Assembly: GCF_038148855.1 (NCBI RefSeq)
Contig: NZ_JBBVGR010000007.1
Coordinates: 62,001 to 126,000, forward strand
DNA: 64,000 nucleotides
Direction: 5' to 3'
DNA from: Phycobacter sedimenti
Lineage (GTDB): Bacteria > Pseudomonadota > Alphaproteobacteria > Rhodobacterales > Rhodobacteraceae
Below, piece after piece: positions 18,182-27,174 of this stretch (within the stretch, counting starts at the first letter, position 1; the number at the start of each line of letters is the position of its first letter). Both the position numbers and the translations under genes were made by a program. The notes below the pieces were generated by a model that saw nothing but the letters and a program-made list of their open reading frames with translations, made no database searches and was not told the DNA's origin.

Positions 18182-18946
18182 TCAGTCTTCGTGTCCGGCG
18201 ATTTTTTGCTCCATCAGGCGCTGATAGAGGCGCGGCGCAAGACTGTTCACCCACCAGGCCAAGCGCGCCACCCGCCCCACCGGGATCATCGGCCTGCGCT
18301 GCTCGTAGCCGCGCAGGATCTCTTCAGCCGCGGCTTCGGGTGTCATGTAGTCGACCCCGTCACTGGCCGAACCGGGCCGCGCGATGCCATCGCTTTGGCG
18401 CTGATCGTTGCCGATATTCGTGGCCACGAAAGACGGCGCTGCGATCAGCACGTCAACGCCATGGGGACGCTCTTCGGAGCGCAGGGATTTGAAGAACCCC
18501 TCCATCGCGTGTTTGGAAGCCGCATAGGACGTGCGGTGATAGAGCGGTGTAAAGCCTGCCACGGAAGAGATCGCGATGTGAGTTCCGCTGGCGCACCGTA
18601 CCGCCTGCAGAAATTGCCTCGCCATGGCGACGGCGGCAAAGTAGTTGATCTCGAATACACGCCGGTGGCTGGCCTCGTCGATGGTTTCAAAGGCACCAAT
18701 CTGGGTGATGCCGGCGTTGTAGATCACCAGATCAATACCCGGATACTGCAGCAGGATATGCCGGGCCACATGGTCCAGCTGCACGGCATCCGTCAGATCG
18801 CAGCGGATCGGGATCTGGGTCTCGGTTGCCTCAACATCCGAGACCTCAAGGTCAAGCAGGATCACCCGCCAGTGCCGCTCTTGCAGGGCAGCGGACAAGG
18901 CACGGCCCAGCCCACCTGCGCCGCCGGAAATGATGGCTGTCTTCAT
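18182..18946 (-). CDS. Short-chain dehydrogenase/reductase
   Basis: 254 residues, classical SDR. The nucleotide-binding motif is GGAGGLGR, NAG is in VIYNAGITQ, the catalytic serine lies in AISSVAG and Tyr-Lys in YAASK. Specificity is not visible. It is the last gene of the FMO-BASS-epimerase-SDR operon, overlapping the epimerase gene by four bases, and converges with the Lrp gene across a 24-base gap. Confidence 0.87.
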   Translation of the reverse strand: MKTAIISGGAGGLGRALSAALQERHWRVILLDLEVSDVEATETQIPIRCDLTDAVQLDHVARHILLQYPGIDLVIYNAGITQIGAFETIDEASHRRVFEINYFAAVAMARQFLQAVRCASGTHIAISSVAGFTPLYHRTSYAASKHAMEGFFKSLRSEERPHGVDVLIAAPSFVATNIGNDQRQSDGIARPGSASDGVDYMTPEAAAEEILRGYEQRRPMIPVGRVARLAWWVNSLAPRLYQRLMEQKIAGHED

Positions 18947-19878
18947 AGGCCTGCCTGCCGCCTCCAGAGATCAAAGACTTCGGCGCTGGTAAGCTCGGGC
19001 GTGTAGCCGAAGTCTTGTTTGAGGGCACCATTGTCCAGCACCGGTCTATACTGCAGGAACCGCACCTGCTCGGGGCCGTATCGGGTCAGGCCAAGAGGTT
19101 TACCCAAGGCCAGTGCCGCCTTCAGAACCCAGGCCGGCAGGCGCAGCACGGGTTTCTTCAGCACCCGCGCCAGATCGCTCACCCCCATGGCGCCGTCGCC
19201 TGCCACGTTGAATACCCCCGCAGGGCCATCCGTGGCCGCCCGCGCCAGGATCCGCGCCAGATCCCGCGTCCAGATGAAGACGAAAGGGCTTTCGCTTCCC
19301 GCAACCGCAAGCAGACGCGGACGATGAAACAGAGCGGTGATCTGGTTCTCGGTGCCCTCCCCCAGAACGGTGCCCACCCGCAGGACCACCTGTTCAAGCT
19401 GCGGCGCTGCACGGCGGTAGTCGGCCAGCATTTCCTCGACCTGACGCTTGTGGTCGGAATAGGCGAACTCCGGATTGCCGCGCAGACTGTCGCTTTCCCG
19501 CAGCGGCACCGGGTTATCCGCATGATACCCATAGGCCGCTCCGGAGGAGGTGACGACAATACGTCCCACACCATGTGCAACCGCTGCCTCCAGTACCTTG
19601 CGCGTGCCTTCGACATCCACTGCATGGGCCAAATCCCGTCCACTGCCCTTGGGCGGGGTCACGATGGAGGCCAGATGCACGATGACATCGGGCTTTTCCT
19701 CGCCAATCACGCAGGCGGGATCCTCCGTGGTGACATCCATGCGCCTGAACTCTGCCCCTTCGGACAGGTCTGCGGGGGCGGCAAGGTCCGAGGCGATGAT
19801 GCGGCAACCCTGCAATTCTTGCAGCAGGGCGCGGCCCACCATGCCGGCCGCGCCTGTGATCAAGATCGTCTTTCTCAT
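18943..19878 (-). CDS. NAD-dependent epimerase/dehydratase (extended SDR)
   Basis: 311 residues. Glycine motif GAAGMVGR, catalytic YSDHK (Y-x-x-x-K) and the extended-SDR substrate domain (FIWTRDLARILARA, then FNVAGDGAMGVSDLARVL). The substrate could be a sugar nucleotide, a sterol/lipid or a small carbonyl; nothing in the sequence decides. ATGA overlaps occur at both ends, so it is firmly in the operon with the BASS symporter and the monooxygenase. Confidence 0.85.
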   Translation of the reverse strand: MRKTILITGAAGMVGRALLQELQGCRIIASDLAAPADLSEGAEFRRMDVTTEDPACVIGEEKPDVIVHLASIVTPPKGSGRDLAHAVDVEGTRKVLEAAVAHGVGRIVVTSSGAAYGYHADNPVPLRESDSLRGNPEFAYSDHKRQVEEMLADYRRAAPQLEQVVLRVGTVLGEGTENQITALFHRPRLLAVAGSESPFVFIWTRDLARILARAATDGPAGVFNVAGDGAMGVSDLARVLKKPVLRLPAWVLKAALALGKPLGLTRYGPEQVRFLQYRPVLDNGALKQDFGYTPELTSAEVFDLWRRQAGL

Positions 19879-20777
19879 CGTGCAGCCTCCGTCCGGGACA
19901 TCAGCGCCGCCAGGGCAAGGCCAGATATGGCATGCCAGATTCCCCAGAATGCCGCCGCCACTGCCATGCCGCCTAGCCCGCCGAAGAAGGCAAAGATCAA
20001 CACCAGGCCAAGGCCCGAGTTCTGAATGCCTGTTTCAATCGTCACCGCGCGCCGGTCATAGGGCGAAAGGCCTGCCAGCGTCGCAGAGCCCCAGCCGCCA
20101 CCCAACGCAAGCGCGTTGTGCAAGACCACAAGCCCCGCGACTGCGCCCGCAAATTGCAGGAAGAACGCCCAGTTTGCCGCCAGCGCAAGCACGATAAAGG
20201 CGATAAAAATGCCCATCGACAGCCATTGCAGCGGGCGGCGAATGCGCGCGGTCAGATGGGGTTTACGCATGTTAAGCTGCACCCCCAGCACCAGCGGCAG
20301 GACCAGCATCAGCCCCACGGTGATGGCGATCTGCACCGGGTCGATTTCGGTTTGTTGAAGGATCGCGCGCGTCGGCGGATAAAGCCCGCCCCAAAGCCCG
20401 ATATTGACCGGCGTCAGAAGGATCGCCCCAACCGTGGCAAATCCGGTCATCGACACAGACAGGGCAGAATTCCCCCCGGCGCGGTGGGTGATGAAGTTGG
20501 AGATATTGCCCCCCGGACAGGCCGCCACCAGGATCAGCCCCAGCGCAATCGAAGGGCGCGGGTCCGTCAGCCAGACCATCGCGAAAGTCAGCACCGGCAG
20601 CACCAGGAATTGCGAGACGAGGCCCACGATCAGGGGCTTTGGCGCGCGGCGCAGCCGGTGAAAATCGGCTGGCTTCAGGTCGATGGCAATGGAGAACATC
20701 ACCACCGCAAGGATAGCGTTCAACAGCGTCAGCGAGGCGGGGCTGAAATTCAGCGTGATCTCGTCAATCCCGCTCAT
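19875..20777 (-). CDS. Bile acid:sodium symporter (BASS) family transporter
   Basis: 300 residues from ATG 20777, which overlaps the monooxygenase stop (ATGA); a TTG at 20807 lies inside that gene and is less likely. About nine to ten membrane helices. The family sequences GNISNFITHRAGGNSALSVS (first crossover helix with the Na+ site) and ETGIQNSGLGLVL (second) are well conserved. It moves an organic anion with sodium across the inner membrane. Together with the FMO and two SDRs it suggests uptake and oxidation of a sterol-like, keto-acid or terpenoid anion; that is inference. Confidence 0.87.
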   Translation of the reverse strand: MSGIDEITLNFSPASLTLLNAILAVVMFSIAIDLKPADFHRLRRAPKPLIVGLVSQFLVLPVLTFAMVWLTDPRPSIALGLILVAACPGGNISNFITHRAGGNSALSVSMTGFATVGAILLTPVNIGLWGGLYPPTRAILQQTEIDPVQIAITVGLMLVLPLVLGVQLNMRKPHLTARIRRPLQWLSMGIFIAFIVLALAANWAFFLQFAGAVAGLVVLHNALALGGGWGSATLAGLSPYDRRAVTIETGIQNSGLGLVLIFAFFGGLGGMAVAAAFWGIWHAISGLALAALMSRTEAAR

Positions 20778-22090
20778 GCGCCCGCCCCGGATAGGCGCTT
20801 GATCCAAGCAGTGACTGCTTTGCGATAGGTCGCCTTGTCCACGTAGTAGGCCATCCGCGCGAGTTTCAGATAGGCCATACCGCCGGTGGAGCGCTCAAAC
20901 CCTGCGGCTTTTTCCTCCCGAAGAGCCTTCGCCTCGGCGCTGCCTGTCTCCAGCCCCTTGATATAGCGGGCGACCATCTCGGCCTGCTCGTGCCGTCCCT
21001 GCCACCCCAGACCGCTGGCCTCGACCATGCCGAGGACAAACAGATCGTCGCGGGCGGGATGCATTGCATTGAGGTAGAGATGCGGCGCATCGCCCTGCCA
21101 GTTCAGCAGGTCCTTGTCGATAAAGGGATAATGCAGCTTGTAGCCGGTCGCAGCGAGGATCATGTCATAGTCGGCATGGCTGCCATCGGTGAACTGCACC
21201 GTCTTGCCCTCGATCATCTTGATATCTGGGCGGATCTTCAGATCGCCATGCCCGGCGTGGTAGAGCACCAGCGAATTCACCACCGGGTGGCTTTCGTATA
21301 GCTGGTAGTCGGGCTTTGGAAAGCCGTACTTCTGCGGATCGCCCACGAACCATTTCAGGATCAGGCTGTCGATGCGCCGCTTCAGCCACATGGGCAACTG
21401 GATCAGCCCGCCCATGGTGTCCGCCGGTTTGCCAAAGACGTATTTCGGCACGAAATAATAGCCGCGCCGCATCGACAGATCGCAGGAGGCGCCATGGTGG
21501 ATTGCATCCACCGCAATGTCACAGCCGGAATTGCCCGCCCCCACCACCAGCACGCGCTTGCCCGCAAACTGCTCGGCCTTGCGGTACTGACTGGAGTGGA
21601 TCAGCTCGCCGGTGAACGCGCCCGGAAATGTCGGCATGTTCGGTTCAGACAGGGTGCCATTGGCGATCAGCACGCCCGCGAAATCCTCGCTGTGCTCGCC
21701 CTCGGGGTCGCGCCAGGTCACGCGCCATCCCTCGCCGGGCTCGCCCAGGGGGGTGGCCTGAAGCACCTCGGCATTGAAACGGTAGTGGTGACGCAGCCCG
21801 AAATGATCGGCAAAGTCGCGGAAATAGCACTTCAACTCCCGGTGCGAAGGGTATTCGGCCACCTCGTCTTTCATCGGGAAATCGGCAAATTCCGTCATCC
21901 GCTTGGATGAGATCAGATGCGCGCTTTCGTACATCGTGGACTTCGGCCCGTCGATGTCCCACAAACCGCCCACATCCGAATGCAGTTCAAACCCCTGAAA
22001 GGGAATGCCTTGTTCGACCAATACCTTGGCCATGGCCAGCCCCATCGGCCCAGCGCCGATGAGGGCATAGCGCCCGCGCGTTTCCGTCAT
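20774..22090 (-). CDS. Flavin-containing monooxygenase
   Basis: 438 residues, class B flavoprotein monooxygenase. The FAD-binding motif is GAGPMGLAMA near the N terminus, the NADPH-binding motif VVGAGNSGCD in the middle, and between them is the FMO fingerprint F-x-G-x-x-x-H-x-x-x-Y (FTGELIHSSQY). It would insert oxygen into a soft nucleophile or a ketone. ATG 22090 has GGGAGGACTT before it. It heads the operon and faces the TetR gene across 79 bases that contain a perfect operator palindrome. Confidence 0.9.
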   Translation of the reverse strand: MTETRGRYALIGAGPMGLAMAKVLVEQGIPFQGFELHSDVGGLWDIDGPKSTMYESAHLISSKRMTEFADFPMKDEVAEYPSHRELKCYFRDFADHFGLRHHYRFNAEVLQATPLGEPGEGWRVTWRDPEGEHSEDFAGVLIANGTLSEPNMPTFPGAFTGELIHSSQYRKAEQFAGKRVLVVGAGNSGCDIAVDAIHHGASCDLSMRRGYYFVPKYVFGKPADTMGGLIQLPMWLKRRIDSLILKWFVGDPQKYGFPKPDYQLYESHPVVNSLVLYHAGHGDLKIRPDIKMIEGKTVQFTDGSHADYDMILAATGYKLHYPFIDKDLLNWQGDAPHLYLNAMHPARDDLFVLGMVEASGLGWQGRHEQAEMVARYIKGLETGSAEAKALREEKAAGFERSTGGMAYLKLARMAYYVDKATYRKAVTAWIKRLSGAGA

Positions 22091-22117
22091 AAGTCCTCCC
22101 TGTCCTCCGCCTTTAGA

Positions 22118-22133
22118 TTGAACAACTGTTCAA
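22118..22133. promoter_or_regulatory. TetR operator palindrome
   Basis: TTGAACA-AC-TGTTCAA, a perfect 7-2-7 inverted repeat in the 79-base divergent region, 28 bases from the monooxygenase start and 36 from the TetR start. Size and position fit a TetR dimer site that would repress both genes. Confidence 0.75.
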
Positions 22134-22169
22134 AATAAGGCAAGCTGTTTTCGTCAAAGGGGGTTTTTC

Positions 22170-22817
22170 GTGGAAAAACAACGCAAACGCGCGCCATCGG
22201 CCCGGTCGCTGCAAACCAAGGCCCGCATCCTGGATGCCGCCGAACAGCTTTTTGCGGAGCGCGGATTCGAAGGGGCATCCCTGCGCGACATCGCATCGCT
22301 CGCGGGGGTTCAGGTGGGGCTGGTGCACCATCATGGCGCAGGCAAGGAAGAGCTGTTTCACCAGACCGTGACCCGCCGCGCCGATGAGCTGGCCGCGCTG
22401 CGTATGGATGGGCTTGAGGCGCTGAAACAGTCGGGCCAGGTATCCCTGCGCGGTCTTCTGGATGTCTTCATGCGGGCTTATGTGACGCTGGCCCAGACCG
22501 GCGGGGCGCAATGGCAGCATTACGGTCGCCTTGTGGCGCATGTGTCGGCCGATCCGCGCTGGCGGTCGTTGGCGGCCCAGTGTTTCGACCCAACCGCCAA
22601 CCGCTTTATCGAGGAGATCCTGACGCTCCACCCCGGCGCAGAGCGGCAGGCCGCTGCAACGGGTCAGGTCTATTCGGTGGCCGCGATGCTCGCCTTTCTC
22701 AATACCAGTTGGCGGATCGAGGCGCTCAGCCCTGGAGCGGCAGAGGCACAGGTGGATCAGCTCATCGCCTTCTGCACCGCCGGAATGGAGGCCATTCTGA
22801 CCCCGAAAGCAGAGTAA
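22170..22817 (+). CDS. TetR-family transcription repressor
   Basis: 215 residues from a GTG at 22170 preceded by AAAGGGGG. The N-terminal helix-turn-helix (TKARILDAAEQLFAERGFEG, SLRDIASLAGVQVGLVHHH) is typical of TetR; the C-terminal part is helical and includes a CerR-like region. Divergent from the FMO operon with a shared palindrome at 22118-22133, so it most likely represses that operon until the transported substrate or a product binds. Converges on the LacI gene with a 6-base gap. Confidence 0.9.
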   Translation: MEKQRKRAPSARSLQTKARILDAAEQLFAERGFEGASLRDIASLAGVQVGLVHHHGAGKEELFHQTVTRRADELAALRMDGLEALKQSGQVSLRGLLDVFMRAYVTLAQTGGAQWQHYGRLVAHVSADPRWRSLAAQCFDPTANRFIEEILTLHPGAERQAAATGQVYSVAAMLAFLNTSWRIEALSPGAAEAQVDQLIAFCTAGMEAILTPKAE

Positions 22818-22823
22818 TCCGCA

Positions 22824-23840
22824 TCAAAGCGACTGACCGAGGCTGATCGGCGGGCTGAGCCTTGTGCAGACCGGAGCAAGCGGCTTGTCGACCTCGCGTG
22901 CCCGCAGGACAATTTCCGCGGCCCGCTCTCCGATTTCGCGGCGGCAGGCATCGGTGGTGGCCAGTTCCAGCGGCAGGCCCTGCAGGATTTGAAGATTGTT
23001 GAACCCCGCCAAAGCCACATCATCCGGCACCGACAGCCCGGCGCCAAGGCAATGCATCAAGCCGCCTACGCTCATCACGTCAGAGGAATAGTAGATGCAA
23101 TCAAGGTCAGTGCTGCGCCCCAGCATCTGCGCGGTCAGCTGGCGCCCGGTCTGGATCGAACTTTCCCCGGCATAGTGTTCCCGGTCCACAAGGGACAGCC
23201 CCGCAGCCTCTAACCCTTCGACAAAGCCGTCAAAGCGCTTTCGGGCGCGAAAATCCTGCGGCATCTTGGTGCCGATGAAGCCGATCCGCCGGTAGCCACG
23301 CGCCACGATCTGCGCCGCCATGTCGCGGCCCGCCTGCAGGTGCGAAATGCCCACGCAATGCCCCACCGGGGTGCCGTCCACATCCATCACTTCCACAACC
23401 GGGCAATCAGCCTGCGCCATCATCCGGCGCGTCGCCTCGCTGTGCTCCAGCCCCGCCACGATCAGCCCCGAGGGGCGCCAGCTGAGCATCTCGCGAATAA
23501 CGGCCTCTTCCTCTTCCAGCTCATAGCCCGAGACCCCAACTACGGGCTTCAAAGGCGTCTCTTTCAGGACCGCCGAAATGCCCGAAAGCACTTCGGGGAA
23601 AACAAAACTGTTGAGCGACGGAACCACGACGGCCACCAGGTTGACCGACTGGGACGACAGCGATCCGGCGATGCGATTGGGCACATAGCCATGGGTGCGG
23701 GCGATCTCTTCCACCCGTGCGCGGGTTGCCTTTGAGACATCCGCCGTGCCCCGCAGCGCCCTTGAGGCGGTCATCTCGCTGACCCCGGCAAGGCGCGCAA
23801 CATCCTTCAAGAGCAGCTTCTTGGTCTCGGGTTTTGCCAC
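22824..23840 (-). CDS. LacI-family transcription regulator
   Basis: 338 residues, normal for the family, from GTG 23840 with GAGG nine bases upstream; the frame stays open to 24005 but that part has no family similarity and crosses the operators. The HTH is LKDVARLAGVSEMTASRALRG and the hinge helix region is VEEIARTHGYVPN; a periplasmic-binding-like effector domain follows (LVAVVVPSLNSFVFPE onward). It resembles GntR/IdnR-type sugar acid regulators. Divergent from gap, with two LacI-type palindromes between them, so it very likely controls gap and itself. Confidence 0.9.
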   Translation of the reverse strand: MAKPETKKLLLKDVARLAGVSEMTASRALRGTADVSKATRARVEEIARTHGYVPNRIAGSLSSQSVNLVAVVVPSLNSFVFPEVLSGISAVLKETPLKPVVGVSGYELEEEEAVIREMLSWRPSGLIVAGLEHSEATRRMMAQADCPVVEVMDVDGTPVGHCVGISHLQAGRDMAAQIVARGYRRIGFIGTKMPQDFRARKRFDGFVEGLEAAGLSLVDREHYAGESSIQTGRQLTAQMLGRSTDLDCIYYSSDVMSVGGLMHCLGAGLSVPDDVALAGFNNLQILQGLPLELATTDACRREIGERAAEIVLRAREVDKPLAPVCTRLSPPISLGQSL

Positions 23841-23975
23841 GGGGGATGCCTCGGTCTGGTTGGTCTGTCTTTTGCGGTCGGGTTCCGTGGCACATCGTCC
23901 AGTACTTTGCCCCCCACCGCAAGAGGCAGGGCCTCCCGTCCCCCTTGTCGATGCAGGAGGGTTGATTTTCGCGTT

Positions 23976-23989
23976 CGTTATCGATAACG
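23976..23989. promoter_or_regulatory. LacI-type operator 1
   Basis: CGTTATCGATAACG, a perfect 14-base palindrome with the central CG step expected of LacI/PurR-type operators. It lies between the divergent LacI regulator and gap, 86 bases before the gap start. Confidence 0.7.
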
Positions 23990-24012
23990 ATGCCCGCAAC
24001 ACCAAATGTTAG

Positions 24013-24026
24013 CGATACCGCTATCG
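24013..24026. promoter_or_regulatory. LacI-type operator 2
   Basis: CGATACCGCTATCG, a palindrome with one mismatched pair and again a central CG, 37 bases (center to center) from operator 1 and 49 bases before the gap start. Two sites at this spacing would allow tetramer or paired-dimer binding over the gap promoter. Confidence 0.65.
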
Positions 24027-24075
24027 ATATCAATGCGGGTATTCACGCGACGCCCGCCAGACGGAGGCAGAAGCC

Positions 24076-25104
24076 ATGACCCTGAAAATCGCAATCAACG
24101 GATTTGGCCGGATCGGCCGCGGCGTGCTGCGCGCGCTTCTGGAGCGCGGCGACGCAGACATTGACGTTGTCGCCATCAACGATCTGGCCCCGGCGGAAAC
24201 TCTGATGCACCTTCTGAAATACGATTCCGTCCATGGCCGCCTGCGCGCTCCTGTTACCCTGTCCGAAGGCGTTCTGCGGGTTGGGCGCCACACCATTCGC
24301 CTAACAAGCGAACGCACCCCCGCCGACCTGCCCTGGGGGGACGTGGATATCGCCTATGAATGCACCGGCCTGTTCACAAAACGCGACGCAGCAGCGGCGC
24401 ATCTGGAGAATGGCTCGAAGCGGGTTCTGATCTCGGCGCCGGGCACGGATGTGGACCGCACCGTCGTCTATGGAGTCAACCATTTGGATCTGACAGCCGA
24501 AGATCTGATCGTCTCCAATGCCTCCTGCACGACCAACTGCCTGGCCCCCGTGGCACAGGTTCTGGATCGCGCATTCGGAATCAAGACCGGCTACATGACC
24601 ACGATCCACGCCTATACCGGCGATCAGCCGACCCATGACAGCCCCCACAAGGACCCCTATCGCGCCCGCGCGGCGGCCTTGTCGATGATCCCCACCTCCA
24701 CCGGAGCCGCCCGCGCCATTGCCGAGGTGCTGCCGCACCTCAAAGGGCGGCTGGAAGGTTCTGCCATTCGGGTGCCCACCCCGAATGTATCGGTGGTGGA
24801 TCTGAGCTTCGTCCCCGAACGCCCGGCAACGATCGAGACGGTGAATGCCGCCCTCCGCGCGGCTTCAGAAGCGGATTTGGCCGGCATCTTGGCCTATGAA
24901 GAAGACCCGATGGTCTCGGTGGATTTCAACCACGATCCGCATTCGTCCTGCTTTGCAGCCGCCCAGACAGCGGTCACCGCCGACGGGCTGATCCGGGTAG
25001 TCAGCTGGTACGACAACGAGTGGGGGTTCTCGAACCGGATGCTCGACACGGGCCGCCACATGGGCACCCTGATACGCCAGCAAGACATACCGCTGGCCAG
25101 CTAA
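24076..25104 (+). CDS. gap: Type I glyceraldehyde-3-phosphate dehydrogenase
   Basis: 342 residues. Rossmann motif INGFGRIGR, an aspartate at position 36 (INDLA) that favours NAD+, the catalytic cysteine C151 in SNASCTTNC and histidine H178 in TIHAYTGDQ; the C-terminal WYDNEWGFSNRM is complete. The ribosome site GGAGG lies 10-14 bases before ATG. It stands alone rather than with tkt/pgk, and is preceded by LacI-type operators, so it may be a second, carbon-source-controlled Gap rather than the housekeeping copy. An erythrose-4-phosphate dehydrogenase (Epd) role is possible but less likely. Confidence 0.93.
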   Translation: MTLKIAINGFGRIGRGVLRALLERGDADIDVVAINDLAPAETLMHLLKYDSVHGRLRAPVTLSEGVLRVGRHTIRLTSERTPADLPWGDVDIAYECTGLFTKRDAAAAHLENGSKRVLISAPGTDVDRTVVYGVNHLDLTAEDLIVSNASCTTNCLAPVAQVLDRAFGIKTGYMTTIHAYTGDQPTHDSPHKDPYRARAAALSMIPTSTGAARAIAEVLPHLKGRLEGSAIRVPTPNVSVVDLSFVPERPATIETVNAALRAASEADLAGILAYEEDPMVSVDFNHDPHSSCFAAAQTAVTADGLIRVVSWYDNEWGFSNRMLDTGRHMGTLIRQQDIPLAS

Positions 25105-25122
25105 GGCGGCTCCCCGGGATCA

Positions 25123-27057
25123 TCAGGAGGCGCGGGAGACACCATCCGCCGCGCCTTGCACATGCGTCGCATCCAGCGGGGCCGGACGACCATAAAGATA
25201 TCCCTGCAGAATGTCGCAGCCGAGGTCCGACAGGATCTTTGACTGGGTCTGCGTCTCGATCCCCTCTGCTGTCACCTGCATGTTCAGACGGTTACCCAGC
25301 ATCAGGATCGTCTCGATGACCTGTCGTGAGCGTTCTGGATCTCTCTCCAGCCCGGCCACGAAAGAACGGTCGACCTTGAGCCGGTCAAAGCCGAAGCGCC
25401 ACAGATACCCCAGACTGGAAAAGCCTGTGCCGAAATCGTCCATGGCAAGCGATACGCCCATCTCTTTCAGCGTATCGATCTGATAGGCCACTGCCGGATC
25501 ATCATCGAGCAGGAGGGATTCCGTGATCTCCAGCTCCAGCCGGTGCGGGGCCAACCCGGACTCCTCAAGCGCGGAACGGACGATTTCGGGCAATTCCCCG
25601 TCCCACAGCTGCGCCGCCGACAGGTTGACCGAAATCGTGCTGTGATCGTCCAGCTCGGCGATCTCGCGCGTGGCGGCGCGGATCACCCAGGCGCCGATCT
25701 CTCCGATCAGGCCCAGTTCCTCAGCAATCGGGATAAAGACGGAAGGCGAAATCTCCGATCCGTCCTCGCCCTGCATCCGCAAAAGCGCCTCATAGCCCAC
25801 TACCTGCTCCGTTTGCGCGTCCACCAGACGCTGATAGAGAATCGTGAAATTCTTCTCCTTCGTCGACTTGCGCAGGCAGGCTTGCAGCGCCATGCGCTTG
25901 CGATAGTCCTCGCCCATCTGCTCGCCGTAGACCGAAAACGTATTCCGACCATTGGATTTTGAATGATACAAGGCGGCATCGGCATGGGAGAGGGTCAGAT
26001 TGAGATCCCGTTTCTGGCCCGCCAGGGCAATGCCAGCACTCATTGTTCCCTCGATCACCGCGTCTTCGTGGTGAAAGGTTTCGGCGGCATTGACAATGAT
26101 GCTTTGGACCCGTGCGACGACACCCTCGTGATCCACGTGACCTTCACCCAGGCGCTTGAAGCCGATCACGAACTCGTCCCCTCCAAAGCGCGCCAGAAGA
26201 TCGCTGTGATGCGTGCAGCTGCGCAGGATGCCAGCGATGTGGACAAGGAAGGCATCGCCCACCGCATGTCCGTGGATATCGTTGATGGCCTTGAACTTGT
26301 CCGCGTCCAGATAGCAGATCGCCGATAGTTTTCCTTCCTCCAGCAGGGCATTCGCCCGACCGATGAATTCACGCCGGTTCATCAGCCCCGTGAGGGCATC
26401 ATATCGGGCCAGATACTCCACCTCATCCTGCGAGCTTTCGGTACGTTTCTTTTGTAGCAGGTAGGCGACATAGGGGACCGAGAACAGCAAGGCGCAAACA
26501 ATCGTCAAGAGAAGGGCAAAGCGGCTGAAACTGTCGTGAAAATACCCGCGCGTATCAGTCTGATCGACATAGACCTCCGAGGCGCCGATGATCTCACCAT
26601 CTGCATTCAGCAGTGGCACATAGGCCTCGGCGTAGAGATCGGGCCGGTCCGGTTTCTGGGTTCCGTCCTTTACTGCGGCGAAAGGCACGTGGGAGGTGAT
26701 CACCTGCAGGGCTTCGACATCAGGCTCGGCGGCGGGCAGCGGCTGCGCACCCTGCAGCGCTTCATCGTCCGATAACAAGACAAGCCGCCCGGCGGAGTCG
26801 TACAGCTTGAAGCGGAAGACATCGCCAAGCTGGCGAAGATCCCGCATCGTGCGGATCTGATCGGGGGCGGGCCATCCACTTTCCAGCAGGCCTTCAATAT
26901 CGCGGATCTGGGAGGCCATGTACTGCGCGTGGTGCAAGGCCTTGTCCACCGACTCCCGGCGGATCGCCTCGTGCACGCTGGTGCGCGTGGCAAAGGTAAT
27001 GCCACCCGCAAGCACAAGCAGCGCCAAGGCCAGAAACCCAAAAAGTCGAAAAACCAT
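25123..27057 (-). CDS. Membrane GGDEF-EAL cyclic-di-GMP enzyme
   Basis: 644 residues from ATG 27057 (GGGGAG upstream); a TTG at 27072 adds five residues. Membrane helices near 3-22 and about 165-187 flank a periplasmic sensor segment. The GGDEF domain keeps its active motif (ARFGGDEFVIGF) but has HHSD where the RxxD product-inhibition site should be. The EAL domain keeps EALLR, DDFGTGFSS and KVDRSFV, so phosphodiesterase activity is likely. The protein could make and degrade c-di-GMP, with the balance set by the periplasmic domain. It converges with gap across 18 bases; no partner gene is beside it. Confidence 0.9.
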   Translation of the reverse strand: MVFRLFGFLALALLVLAGGITFATRTSVHEAIRRESVDKALHHAQYMASQIRDIEGLLESGWPAPDQIRTMRDLRQLGDVFRFKLYDSAGRLVLLSDDEALQGAQPLPAAEPDVEALQVITSHVPFAAVKDGTQKPDRPDLYAEAYVPLLNADGEIIGASEVYVDQTDTRGYFHDSFSRFALLLTIVCALLFSVPYVAYLLQKKRTESSQDEVEYLARYDALTGLMNRREFIGRANALLEEGKLSAICYLDADKFKAINDIHGHAVGDAFLVHIAGILRSCTHHSDLLARFGGDEFVIGFKRLGEGHVDHEGVVARVQSIIVNAAETFHHEDAVIEGTMSAGIALAGQKRDLNLTLSHADAALYHSKSNGRNTFSVYGEQMGEDYRKRMALQACLRKSTKEKNFTILYQRLVDAQTEQVVGYEALLRMQGEDGSEISPSVFIPIAEELGLIGEIGAWVIRAATREIAELDDHSTISVNLSAAQLWDGELPEIVRSALEESGLAPHRLELEITESLLLDDDPAVAYQIDTLKEMGVSLAMDDFGTGFSSLGYLWRFGFDRLKVDRSFVAGLERDPERSRQVIETILMLGNRLNMQVTAEGIETQTQSKILSDLGCDILQGYLYGRPAPLDATHVQGAADGVSRAS

Positions 27058-27174
27058 GAACCCACTCCCCAAATGGACGTGTCATAGTTGCGCCTTTGGT
27101 CTTAAAATCTGTTGAACAAATCCGCCTCGGCGGTTGCGGGGGCTTTGGGCGGGGCTCGGCGCGGGTCCAGTTGT

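Noticed and set aside
23841..24005. N-terminal extension of the LacI regulator
   Set aside because: The extra residues have no similarity to the family and would cover an operator; the GTG at 23840 has a ribosome site and gives the usual HTH start.
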